Assembly (NCBI RefSeq): GCF_964199755.1
Contig: NC_133930.1
Span: 58,495,962-58,559,961, forward strand
Source: Larus michahellis
Taxonomy: Eukaryota > Chordata > Aves > Charadriiformes > Laridae
Length of the DNA stretch: 64,000 nt
Reading direction: 5' to 3'
Shown here: positions 39,640-52,900 of the stretch, in pieces
Position numbering within the stretch: the first letter of the stretch is position 1
Layout: the number at the start of each line of letters is the position of its first letter
Position numbers and translations under genes: made by a program
The notes under the pieces: model-generated
The model's input: only the letters and a program-made list of their open reading frames with translations
Told to the model about the DNA's origin: nothing
Database searches by the model: none

Positions 39640-40976
39640 CTCCTGAGGCCAGAGCGTGTGCGAATGCTGGCAGCAGGCTGGCCTGGGCCTCTGTGATGGC
39701 AACAGGGCCTGGACGCCGAGCCCTGCTCGACGCCTCAGCGTGGGGCCCAGCCCCAAGGACCAGCGGCGACAACTGACTTTCTGAGGACGAACCGCTACAA
39801 GTACCGAGGGCACAGCCCGGCGGGGTGGGGGGCTACCTGCCTGCCCCGGCGCGACCCACCGTCCTACCCGGAGACTGGGCCCTCGCTCTGCCGTCCCGGG
39901 GCGAGGCTTCCTGCGCTGGGCCGCCGCCTTACCCAGGAGCCAACCTCCCGGGCTCCCGCCCCGGCGGGGGCAGGCAGCAGATCGCGCCTTATGCAACCGG
40001 CTCAGGGGAGCAAGCCGCCGCCGCCGCCGCCCCGCCAGCAGCTCGGTGCTGTCCGTGAGTCCCGGGGCCGAGGGGGGGGCTCTCGCCTCAGCCGTGGTGA
40101 GGGCAGAAGCTCCCGCCCTGCCCGCCGGGGCGGTGCCGTCCCGCAGGTGCGGGACCCGCCGCAGGAGGGGGGAAGCTGAGGCAGGCGGGCGGGCAGCGGC
40201 CGTGCCGGGGCTGAGGCGGGAGGCGGGGGCGAGGTGCGCGGCCGGCCGTCGCCGTCGGCTGCTCGGCTCCCCGGGCCCCGCTGCTGCCTGAGCGGGGCTT
40301 GGTGCCGGACTCCCCGAGGCGGCGGCGCGCCTCGCTGCCGGGGGGGAAGAGAGGGTGGGAAAAGCCTTGGCCCTCACCGGCTTTCTCTGCAGGGTCCGCA
40401 CCCGGCCCGTCTGCTCCCCGCGCCCCGGCTCCGTCTGTCAAGTCGCCTGGCCGTAGGAAGATGAGTCGCTGGAGCCACCTTTATCCACTCCCGATGCTGC
40501 CCTCCTGGGTACCGGGGGCTGCCGCCGGTGTTGTCTCCTTGCACCTCATCCAGAAACTCCTCTTCCCCTATTTCTGGGCTGACCTGAGGTACCTGCTGAA
40601 AGTAATGGTGTATGGGGTGACAGTGGAGGTGTACCGGCTGCAAGGGAGGATTGTCACCGTCCTGGACAAGTTTGTCAAGCTGGCTGAGAAGCAGCCCCAC
40701 AAGCCCTTCCTCATCTATGAAGGGATGGTGCACACCTACCGGGATGTGGACAGGAGGAGTAACAGGATAGCACAGGTCTTCCTACAGCATGGGGCTCTGA
40801 AGAAGGGCGACACGGTAGCCTTGCTGATGGGCAACGAACCGGACTTCATCCATGTGTGGTTCGGACTGGCCAAGCTGGGCTGCGTGGTGGCTTTCCTCAA
40901 CTTCAATGTGCGCTCCAGGTCTCTCCTGCACTGCGTCAGTAGCTGTGAGCCCAAGATACTGGTTGTGGGAGCAGGT
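39640..40976 (+). promoter_or_regulatory. SLC27A6: CpG island and promoter region of copy 2
   Basis: Strongly GC-rich with abundant CpG, in sharp contrast to flanks on both sides. It has a GGCGGGCGGG GC box at about 40184, a CCG-repeat at about 40014-40036, and runs into the first coding exon. A good splice acceptor (CTTTCTCTGCAG, ending at about 40392) lies 68 bases before the first candidate start, so the true first exon may be an untranslated one inside the island. Long open frames on both strands here are a side effect of GC richness. Confidence 0.85.
40461..40974 (+). CDS. SLC27A6: Copy 2 coding exon 1
   Basis: Located within the CpG island. The donor is GTAGAG at 40975, a weak match to consensus. 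The frame is also open upstream to 40299, so the start is uncertain between 40461 and 40494; 40494 matches the start of copy 1. Confidence 0.85.
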
Positions 40977-43900
40977 AGAGTATACGCCTGATTCATACAT
41001 CCAAAGCTTTTAATGTCACACCATGCCGGTGTGTGTCCATCCAGCTCCTTTATTGAAAACCTGATTTTCAGGTGTTCACAGAATGAAAGAAACCGAGGGC
41101 TAGAAGCGGCTCAAGAGATCATAAAGCTTAAGCCTCTCAGGCAGAGTCAGGTATATCCATGCTTTGGGGACATCCTTTTAACCTTTTCCTGAAAAATGTG
41201 CATTGCAAGAAAGTTTGCAATGTCAAAGTACAGCCTGTTCCAAGCATTTAATTACTTCAGTAGATGCTTAATGTGTCTCAGAAAAGATTAAAATGATCTA
41301 TTAAGAATAATTTCCCATTCATTTCAACTAGTCAATTTTAATCTTACTTAAGTCATGCACTTTCTTATCCTGTACTATCTCCGCATGTTTCTAGAAGGTC
41401 TAAGCTCAGACTGTACAACCTCTGCTGTAAAACTGTTCACAGAGGTACAATAGTCTTCCAGGGACTAAAATTGAGAGGTTTTTTTTACAGGTGCAGCACA
41501 TAGGACATTGATTTGTAATAACCAGCATACTATTGTCATTGGATTGTGGAAGAAATTGCTGTGTTTGAATAGGAGATAATAGTGTTTGTTGTGTAATTTT
41601 ATGAAGTATGACATTTTTATTAAGTGCTTCAAAAGATTATAAAATCTTGATGTAAGCCTAGTGTGCATTGCATATTCAAATTGGGCTTCAATTAGAGATG
41701 TATAATCTGAACACAGATCCAAAAACTAAACTTGCCTCAGTATTTATGATCAAATGCAAGTGAACCTGCAATGCTAAAAAACCCCACACAGAACCTTGAC
41801 ATTTGGTTGGAGGAGGATGTTTCAAAATATTAAATACTAATGTTGTCCTTCCGTTCTAAAATTATAATTTCAAGTCTACTCTGCCTTACTTCTATTTCAC
41901 AACTTCTTGCCTTATTTGTATTACACAGACTGTAGGGTTTTGCATCCATGACACCTAAGTGGTGGAATCTCCTTCATCTGTTCTCTGCTGCTGCAAATTT
42001 GTGCTTTCAAAAATTGCATATTTTTAATTATAAATTTTGTCATTCTAATTGTATATGGTATGCTGGTTTCAGACTGCTTGGTAATTAAAACAAGCTAGTG
42101 AAACAAAAGCCAATTTAAATATAATCCCAAGACACAGCTTCTGAATTGACAGTTTTGCTGTCTTAATAAAAAAGATCTCGTTTAATACCCTTTCATGAAT
42201 ATGTGATTTTGAGTGTATGGATTGAGGAGTGGAATTAATGTTTAGGATATTCTTGCTCATTGACTATGGTGAAGGAGAACTTTGGATCAAAACTGCCATC
42301 TAAGAGTAGCCTTTATTAAAAGGAGATATTAACTAATGAATGAAAAGAGCATTTGAAAAGCAGGAACCGGGTCTGTGTTTCTCCACTCTTAATTTGTTAC
42401 TAGCAGCTGATGGTAAGAGCGCCTATGTTGAACTAACTTGTTCAGGGTCTGCCTCTCCTCACAGAAGAGGAGCTATGTGCAGACAGATAATGCAACAGAG
42501 ATACCAACAAATTAGTCTCTGAGCAGGTCTTTTACGTGTTGGTTGTCTTACTTTATCCATGGGTTCTAGTCTCTGCAGTAAGTTTGTCAGTCCCTTGAGC
42601 CTGCAAGGCTTCACAGTGTTCTTCTTTGGGATGTAGAGGTTTGGTTTTTTTATTTGTATCTGTGAAAGGAGTTGAAGTTCTGTTATGTCCTTTTTTATTG
42701 ACTACATCATATGGAAAAGGAACCTCTCCAAAGGACTCCAGGTTTTGTAACTGAAGGTTCATATACCACTTAGTGACTGTGAGAACTAACTCCTACCACG
42801 CTTGAAACAAAAACATATTTTACATAATTATGGTACATAGTAATTTCCTCCTTATGTTTACAAAAAATGCAGGGCATTATTTAAAACTAAGGTTACACAG
42901 TCAGATACTTCTCAGAGGTCTACTGAATATCTTTTTGTCCAGTGTTAGTGAGTGTTTCAAGGGATTCTTCCTTATCTTGGAAGCTATGGCTTACGATACC
43001 TTTAAGTCATACCTAGGTATGACTTAAACTTTCTTGTGTTTTTTGCTCTTCTGGCACCATTTTCCACAGGATTGTGCGTAGCTTGAACATTGTATACTTT
43101 TTTGCAAAATATTTACCCTAAAAACAATCAACCTGTGGTCCAATATCTATCGTTGTCATAGTCAGGCATCATGTTTGGCAACCAAGATTGTTGTTTTTTT
43201 TTTAACCAGAGATTAGTATGTAGTGGTATTATTAGTGTACTATTTCTGCAGAGTGGAAATTCTAATTTTCAAAAATATGTCGTTTTTTCACCCTCCACAA
43301 ACAAATACAGGCTTGAGTTATCAATTCCATTTCTTTTAACAGTTACAAAACTATCTTTCCGATATTTTGGATAACCTTCAAACTTGTTCATATACTACAA
43401 CATGGCAGAAATCATCCCCTTAACAATTTGACTATTAACTATCTGTGCTGAACAAGAACAAATTTATTGTTGATATTCTTGTCTGTAATGGCACCGGGAA
43501 CCCGTATTCAAATCCACTTAATGTTAAGATTTTATTTGTGCTGAAGGGAACCTTCCACCTTCTGCTAGTATCTGGAACAGTTCCCACAGATAATTGTTTA
43601 TTGCTAAATCTTCCCTGCTCAGAATGGTGGTGTAGCTTTCCTCTTCATGAGATGATTGCATCGTGTAATTTCCTTTGGTATATCTTGTAATTTTTCCAAA
43701 ATGCTTTTATTTTTTACAAATGTGATACCTCTATCCAAATAGGCTGGGTGCTATTTACAGTTCCATTTTCTTCCACGCCTCGTTCAGTCTTTCATGCTGC
43801 CTCTTGAAAGATCACTCTCATTTGTGGAATTTGTACTCTTCAGGGTTTTTTTTGTGCCTGCGGATTTTTCAGAGGTTGTGGTTTGGTAACCTGGTCCAAT

Positions 43901-46900
43901 TAGTATCATCTTGTCTTTCATTCAGCACTTGCAGTCAGACTTTCTTCTGGTCTGACAATTCTCTGATATTTTGATTGCTTTTTCTAACTTCAGATAGGAG
44001 TCTTCCAATAGTACTTAAGTTTTAGGGGTTTGGTTTTGACTTATATATGCTATGAACTCTCGTCAATTGAATGTTTTATTCTTAAGCCTCGGATATGTTA
44101 TAAAAACTTCAAAATTTCTCCCTCTTGTCTGTTTCTTATATGAAATGGATATCTCTAAAAGGTTGAATTTTTTTCTACGACAGCAATTTTCTTTTAATTT
44201 ATTTAGCACCACCTAGTAACTTGTTTTTTTCCTTCTCATCCAACCACAGGCTGTAAGGCAAATGTAGACTCTCTGATTTGCCAATATTTAGACTTTGTGT
44301 TCCTTTCCAGGATTTCCATTTGCCTTTTGAGGCAGAGAGAGAATTTTTGCATTTGTCTGCTGTGTTCCCAGAGCACTGAGCTCTTGCTTTAATTTGTTGT
44401 GTAACATTCTCACACTTCCATTCCCAGAAACACTGTCTACCACCACTCCCATTCTGGGGAATGTTTGTTGAAAGAGATTCAAAAGTTGGAGTTTAAAACT
44501 GCCTTTTTAATAAAACAGCCGTTAACTAACATGTAAGTGAAGGAGGAACTAGTAAAGGAGAAAAAAAGAAGCTGTATGCCCTTCCCTCTATCAGACTGCC
44601 AGCATTAGCTTACTCTAAAAGCAATCTAACCCATTGAAAAGGTGTTCATTCTTACTATGTTTGTTACCAGATTAAGCAACCCTTATTCATTTAAAAAATA
44701 CTGATTTAACAGAGCAGTAAGGTAGTGCTTAAAATGAAGGCACCTTTTAAGGCACTGTGTCCTTTCTAGTGAATATTTCTATTCATTGGAGTCTTGCTTG
44801 AACAAGGGATTACGTTTTATCTTTTGGACAGTACCTGTGTAACGGCAATACTATTAAACAACACTTAGAATCTCGTGACGCCCCAGAAAGGTACAAATGG
44901 AATTTGCCAGTGCATTTATAGTGTGTTGCTACTCAGAAGAGTTCAGCTCTTAGTTGGACATCCCCGGTTGCCATCATGACTTCTGATGCAAGGATTCAAC
45001 TGTGAAATGATTGGTTTACTAAACTCCATGAGATTAGCCTTTGCTGTCAGGACTGATGTAAACTATTTGGGGAGTGTACCTGCTGCAGCCTGTGGGCAGC
45101 GGTGTGTGCAGCGTCCTCTGTGTGGGCCTGCTTGAACAGGGGTCTGGCCAAGATGACCTCCAGAAATCCCTTCCAGCCACAGCCATTCTTTGATTCTGCA
45201 GTTCTGTGCAGAAGTACATCTCCCAGCTGTGCACGTATAGCATTTTCCTGGCTGGGATTCTTTACCTTTGAGGCACCAGCAGTGCTTTCTGCTGCTGCTG
45301 AGTGCATTTTGAACTTCTTGCCATCTGAGCTCAGAACCAGGGTTTATGCTGGCAGGAGTACAGTTCAGACAGAAGCGTGTCTACATCCTGGAGAAAGAAA
45401 GTAAACAAACTCTTTTGGTGTTTGTGAATTAAGGTCATATGGTATTATGCACAAGTAGCAGTATCATCTCTCGTATGTTAGTCACTAAGTGAAAAAAAAC
45501 ATTTTGTCAAAAACATCTTTTTTTTAACTATTTGAAATAAAAAGCTATTTAGACGTAAACATTGAGGACAAGGAAACCATAGAAGACCTGAAGAAGACAC
45601 TCTGCTCTATTAGACACTGTATCTCTTTGATCACTTGCTTTTACGCAGTCTGTGTTTGTCACAGATGGCCTTTGAGCAGAAAACAGTGCCAACTGTGATT
45701 CCCAAACCATTTTCTGTTTTACTACCTTTACTGTTTTCAATGGCATTTCAAGATACCAACACTTACCCTTAGCCCCAGCTGACTTGTAATTTCTGTTATT
45801 ATTACTTAGTGAGAATAAGTGCTGAGCATAAGGAGTCACTTGGGGGATCAAGTACAAATAACAATTATTTTCTAAGGCCAGACAGTGTGGGCAAGATTTT
45901 GGACTTGCCATAGCTTACTGAGCATGTCTACCAGGGTGCACATCAAAGTTATGTAAGAGGCATTTCATACAGTTTTCCTTCCGAGTAACTTTCTGTTCAG
46001 TACAAGTTGATCTCATAATCTGATGTATTCCTTTCATCAGTGTAGGACTGTGTCCTTGCCAAGAGGCTGCATTGTTTCTTTGCTAGAAAATAACATAAAA
46101 AGCCTTTTGTGCAACTTGAAACCTAGGACTGTAGTTCAAAGCCAAAAGATATTTTCCTTGCTTTCTCAAAATATGTAACTGAGTTAATGTGTTCATTTAA
46201 ATTGAATGTAATAGTTTCACAAACTTTTGGATGAATAACGAAAGGCTTTAATAGCCCGGGGTGAGAAGGCAGAAAAAAAAGTGGAGAAGCATATTCATCT
46301 TGACAAATCACAGATATTTTTTTCCCAGTAGAAGCCAAATAGTTAGCAAATTGTGAATATTCATATACAAACTATGTAAACAACGCACACAGAACTGCCG
46401 ACTACATTGCCAAACTTCAGATAAGCCACCATTTCTTCCAAAACAAATAAACCAAAACCTGAATATATTTTTGTAGTGTAAAAAGCAAACAATTACTTGA
46501 GACAAACCACAAGCTTAAATAATTAAATTGATGTACTATAATTGCTTTCCTGTATGGTAAAGTACACATACCAGGTACTTCCAGAAATCATCAACTTTAG
46601 GTCCTCCAAGAGGCCTGTTTTTGCCTGACATATGGACAAGACGCTGTGTAAAGACCAATGAGTCCTACACAATGTCTGGCACAGAAGTTCTTTGTTCATG
46701 GAACAAAATATTACTTGACTATCATTAGAATTATTCTTTGGAAATATATTAGTACAACTGAGAGTTATCTTCAAAAACCCCATGCTCCTGTGTATTCCAG
46801 AAGTAATTTTCAGTTTCTGGCACCTTGAATGCAGCTGTTTTAAATTACCCTTTCTTATTCAGGAAATCACTTACTGTTTCTGCTGTTCTCTGCTATCTAA

Positions 46901-49900
46901 CTAGAAATTTCTTTCAAGATAACGTATAATTACAAGGTGTTCACATATTCTTCCAAGTACTAGATTCGTGAGTGCAGAAGAAAAATTCTATTGTATAATA
47001 GATTCATAGTTCCATAGTAGTTAAAAAACCAAGCAAGTCTCTGTGCAACAAGAAAAAACATGGGTTTTCTGAGTGTTTAGAGAAACAATAAAGATTGTGT
47101 ATGTTTAATTTGAAAATTAATCTTAATTGTTTAGAGTAAATATGTTTCAGTCTACTAAATGCCATCCTCACATTCTTGACTCTTAAATGATTGTGTTTGT
47201 AGAGTTGAAATTAATAGTTGCCATCTTTCTTCCTTTGAAGGAAGGAAAGAAAAGAGGGAAAAGTAAAAAGAAGAGGTAAGTCCTCTTCTTCTCGACAGTC
47301 TTGCATTTTATGTTACGCAAATACGCAGAGAACTTGGTGCACATCTTATCTAGAACTTCTGAATCCTAAAAACTTATAAATATTTGTGAATTTCTTCCTG
47401 TAGTGCAGTCCTAAACAAAAATGTCTTCTGAAGAGAAGTTAGGAGTTGGTAGGTAATACAGCTTCATCTTCATCACTTTCAAAACTGTAAAAAGCAAAAC
47501 AATTCAAGGAAATGCAAGAAGGAATTAATTTATCTATGGAAAATAAGGAAATGCCAAAATGGTCCATTTGGTATCTGCAGTACTTAAAAAGGGTAATACT
47601 CACTGAGGGGTTTTTTGACAGGCCTTTTGCAAGAGGATAGTTTTCAATTAAACAATAGTTGAAATTTCATTTACAATTACACTTTAATTGTTCAGGATAA
47701 TTTTGCCTGATGACTTGTATCGGGCTGTTTTTCTCAATATTTGTAAGTCATGTTTGTTACTTGGAAGGGACACTACAGAGGATGGACAGCTGAGTCTGGT
47801 TCAAAGGAAGCTAGAGGAGCCAATAAATTCTTAACAATCCTTAACAATTAACAATACTTAACATTTTGCTGGCACTGTAGTTGGAGCAACTGCACCAATA
47901 AAGAATGACAGAGAGTGCTATGTTCTTTTACTATTTTTGAGAACAGAAATGGAGCTCCAGCCACTTGACACCTGTGTTTCTTTTGCTAGGTTCTCAGCCT
48001 AATTTGTACCTACACAAACTATCATTAGTTTATTTAGGAGACATATATGTATATATATGCAAATAGGAAGACAAAAATCAGTATTAGAAGGTAGTAAGAA
48101 TATAGTTATTCTGTCTCTGTAAACCTGAAAACCTAAAAAAAATCTGTCTCTGTATTCTGTTACTCTGTAAACCAAGTAAACACTTGGTTCACTGGTAGCG
48201 GTTTTTCATTAGAAAGCACACTGTGGAATTTTCATATATATCACTTGAAAAATATACCCTAGTTTTATAATATGACAGCAAAACAAAATTAATATGCCAA
48301 TGAACCTTTACTTGCAGTCCGTCAGATCTCCTACAGTTAATACTATTGTCCTTAACATTATTTTTTATTCACATTTTTTCATTCTATTACTACATATAGT
48401 GAGAAGGGACTGTACTCCAATGATTGAAAAAAGGACTATCTGTTAGATTTTCATTATTATTTGGGTGATTCCTTCCTGAAACCATTTTGCAATGCAAGGA
48501 AGATAGAAAACAAGAATTTTAATGTCGTGCTCCATCAGATCTATTTGCTAATCATTCAGAAAATATATAGAACTTGTACTTAGTAGGCTTTAGGTTTGTA
48601 AGACATACGTTTAGTTGGCGACAGTAGGCTGTATCTCTGTTATAGTAATAGACACTAATATGTCATTCATTAAAATATATACAGCAGTCTGTCATTAGGG
48701 AAGCAGTTTTCTGAAAGATTAAATATCTTCAGTTATTTTGGTGTAAAATTTATGTAAGGGTATTCTGTTAATGGTGTCCATATTTAATATTTGCAAAATG
48801 AGCTTGGAGTTGACACCAGGATTTCAAATGCGGGCTCTGGCAGTACCTCGTTATGAGGTTCTTGGTGAGTCATGTCAACTTTGTTTGTTTATTCATCTAT
48901 AAAAACTGAGATAATAACATAAATTTATACCCACAGGGATATTTGCAAGATTAATTACATAGGCTGAGATCCAGCAAAGCACTTAAGTGTAAATGAGTCT
49001 TTAAGTATATGAATAGTTCTCTTGAAAGCAGTATTATTCCTATTCTTGAGAATTTTCCTGTATTGGTACTTTAATGCCTGTGCAGTGTTCTGAAAAAGTG
49101 ACAGATTGTAAAAATGCTTAGAAATATAAATACCAAATGTATTACTTAAGGATTGGCCTCTATTTATATTTTTTTCTTTTTGTGTAATCCATCTCTCTCA
49201 CACAGTTTCTTTCTTAATAAGCAAACAAAGTAGATCTTAGTTATTCATCTGTTTTTATTTTATAAAAGTGATTTTGTATGTACATTCAGGTAAAAGCCAA
49301 TAGGAGGAATGGCTTTCAGTGAATGAACATGCGATTATGAGAAAATAAAATTGTCTGACATAACCAAAATCAGATTCTTTAAGGTATCTCAAACACTCAG
49401 AGCACTACACAAACAGGCACATGGCTCTTTGGCAGTGTTTGAATAAGCCATGGGCCTGTGTCGTATTTCTATTCTGTGAAATTCAGGTACCTACATACAT
49501 GATATAGTTTTTCATTTGTGTGTTTGTTTTTAAATTAGTCACTTCAGTGCTTTTGAAAAAAATACTGTTTGATGAGAGATTGTTGTTGAGGGCATCCAGG
49601 GAAACCTGCAGTGTAATTACCAGCTATGTATATATATATTTGCCTTGCATCTTCAACAGATTTCTTCATGATTTATTTGAAGCTGAAGCTTAATTACACT
49701 TCATTCTGGTCTCAGCAATGATCAAGGGTTACCCAGAATGAGGTGGAAAGCAAGAGCTAATAATCAAGGCTCACCCATTTGCCTTGAGGGCTAGTTGACA
49801 ATTAGACCTTGTGGGGTCAGCAGTATTTTTACCACATTATATCCCATTTTCAGTGAATTTTAATTCTAGTTCATCATTATTTTATTGAATTTATTTATGT

Positions 49901-52900
49901 CCATATTTTTATTACAGGAAGTAAAACTTTCAGAGGAAAAATACTTTATTCACTAGTTTTGTGAAGACATAATGTAAGTAATATTATTTTATGTTTATTT
50001 TTAAGATTTGCTTGGGACACTGGAAGAAATTCTTCCTAACCTCCAAAAAGACGTTAGTGTTTGGATAATGACCAAAGATTCCACTTTTCCAAGCGTGCAT
50101 ACCCTTTTAGACAAAATAGAGGCTGCATCTGAAGACCCTGTTCCAGTTAATCGACGCTCTGCCAACAACCTCAAGTCAACTGTTTTATATATATTTACTT
50201 CAGGAACAACAGGTACAGGTCTCCTAGAGAATCTATATTTTCCTTCAGTTTTCATCTAGAAACTTAATTTTTCAAAAACTCTAATTTTTTTGGTTCATCT
50301 TTTCATAGTAGAATGGAATATTTCTTATCTAGAAGCATTATGGTAGCAAATAAGCATGTTTCTTGTCAGTGACCGTTTATATTCAGTGATTTATGGGCTT
50401 TTCTTCTTTTTTTTCCTGACACATTGTGCAACACTATGGCCTCTTGTTATATCACAGTTAAGGTGTTTTTATAAAACATTTTGCTTTTTCTGTGGATTTA
50501 CAATGATAATAAATATTATTTTGTGATCGCATACCACAGTGTACCTAATATATCTAACATTGTATGCAGAATTTTAAAAAACAATCTTCAAAGAAGCAAA
50601 TAGATATTTGGTTTTTTTTTTCATTAAGTCATGTTGTATGCAGGTCACTGTAGAGACAGAAAATAGGATTAAGTTACTATCCTTTTAGTTTAGAAACAGA
50701 TGGCTGAATTTATTACCAGTGCTCCAGCAGCTAAGAAGCTAAGACTTTGAAAAAACTGATCACTGACATGAAAAGCAGCATGATGTCGTTAAGATAAGCA
50801 GATTGGCATTCTCATTCAGCTGAACACAAGTTTTAGTCACAAGAAGATTTAAAAGAAAGGTGTGTTTTATGGCTTTGTTCCGTCATACAAATAATTATTT
50901 AATTTATTTCCTGCGGGTTCAGGGGGAAAATTAGGAAATAAAAATGTTAGTCTGTAATAAAAAATAAAAAAACCGAGGAAGGTATAAATATTGTCAAGAG
51001 GTCAGGTATGTTTGTAATACTATTAATATAAGTATGGTTGAGCTTGCTGGTTAAAAGTAAGGCATTTTAGCTAAAAAAACCATTATAGAATTCTCCAGGT
51101 GGGAGGATATTGTTGTTATAACTACATTCAGAATATCTGTGTGAAGTCTCGAATTTTAGTTATATAGAATTTAAAACATTTTTGAGTGCTTGTATGTACT
51201 ACATTAATTTACATTGGATTTCTTTTATGTACTATGTAGCTAAAATAACAATGTTTGTTAGTCTGAAGGCTGTGGAGTAACTAATTATAATCTAAAGTAA
51301 CTGAGCATTTTTACACTTTTTGATAAAACAAGACCATAGAGTTGCTCCTAAAATCAATGACTGATAAACTTAGTTAAAAGAAAGAAGTATCTTCCATGGT
51401 CTGTAGTTGGCTGTCTGTAAAGGCAGAAGGAAAAATCTCGGGACTCTGTAGTGCACTTCTTGCTATAAGTGGTTCATTGGCAACATAGGCTTACTGCGTT
51501 TTCTCTTTAGCGTGATGGATTTTGGAATAGCTGTGATGTGTAGCTAGCATCTCCATAGATCACACTTGCAGTTAACACCTCTGGTTAAGTCTTCAAATAA
51601 ATGCTAGCTTTGCTAGAATAGGAGAGAAGACTTTCTGTACCATTACATTTTTTGAGATTGTTAACAGTTTTCACTGTTCATGATCAGGACTCAGACTGAA
51701 ATTTGTGCATGTATGTGAGAGCATATATGATGCAAGAACACATCCCCTACTCAAAATAACAGGTGCCAGAGCAGTAGCCCAAGAAGCTCTTGCGTGTGAG
51801 TCCGTGTGTTGCTGAACAGAAATACTGCGCTGAACCTGAAGAAACTCATTAAGAACAGCTTAACTGGAGGGGACTTTTTCATGGATTTTTTCTGTTTAAA
51901 TTCTTCCTAGTCTTCATAGCGTTCTAAAACAAAGAGGTAGACTTACATGTACACATCTTAGATAAGCACCCACTACGTGATCTACTTCATGTAGATTCCA
52001 TACCTTTCTTAATTATGTTACAGTCACTATGGCTCTTGCCTGAAAGAGATCTAGTGTGTTGCGTCGTTATGTTAAAGGGTCCATATGTACAGTAAATGCT
52101 TTTGGCCCTTTGTTGCCTCTAGATAATTTCATAGGGTGCTAACCATGTTTCCACCTATTTGAATTTAGTTGACATCAGATTAAATAACTAACAGACAAGG
52201 TTACAAACTGGCTTATGTATCTTTATGTGTACAGAACAAACATGCAATACTGTATTAAACAGCCAGTTGTTTATTAACAGCCATCTGAACAGATGGCTGA
52301 AAATTTGCTTAGGGAAGAAAGAATAGATTCTTCTATTTTCTTACACATGGAAAAAAAAATTGGGTTTTCTTTAAGAGAAGCTTTATGCATGGTTTTGTGT
52401 TTTCATTACAGGTCTTCCAAAGGCCGCAGTCATCAGTCACATGCAGGTTCTTAAAGGAGCTGCTGGACTGTGGGCTTTTGGTGCTACTGCAGAAGACATC
52501 ATTTATATTACTCTGCCGCTTTATCACAGTGCAGCATCTCTTCTTGGCATCGGTGGATGCATAGAATTGGGTAGGGCTTGTTTCATTTAATTGTGTTGCT
52601 AATAGAGAATTAATTATTGTAAAAATGTATCAAACACACTTAGGTTCACTGCCATTAGGGAAGCTAATGCTTTGCTGAAATCAAATGAATAGTCTTTTTG
52701 AAATAGCTTTACATTTCTGTATTTGGGGATGTGGGGTCTTATAATAGCGAAGGAGCTCTTACAAGCTGTCTTTGTGGTACTGGAGAAGAATTAGTTATAG
52801 TCACTGGTGTCACAAATGTTTTTACTTTATTTTATATTTAGGTTAAAAGGAATTTAAGGACATAGGTAATATTTTGGCAGTGTGTACAGTGCATTAGTAT

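Noticed and set aside
39631-40401. 256-codon open frame on the minus strand and other long frames in the CpG island
   Set aside because: Proline/arginine/alanine-rich low-complexity translation expected from GC-rich DNA, with no motif. It overlaps the promoter of copy 2.
43480-43515. tRNA-like words (accggg...ttcaaatcc)
   Set aside because: No acceptor stem or D-arm could be paired around it.
45549-45911. 120-codon minus-strand open frame in intron 1 of copy 2
   Set aside because: Composition and lack of motifs suggest chance. It is separated from the decayed coding stretch at 42.5-44.5 kb and shows no continuation.
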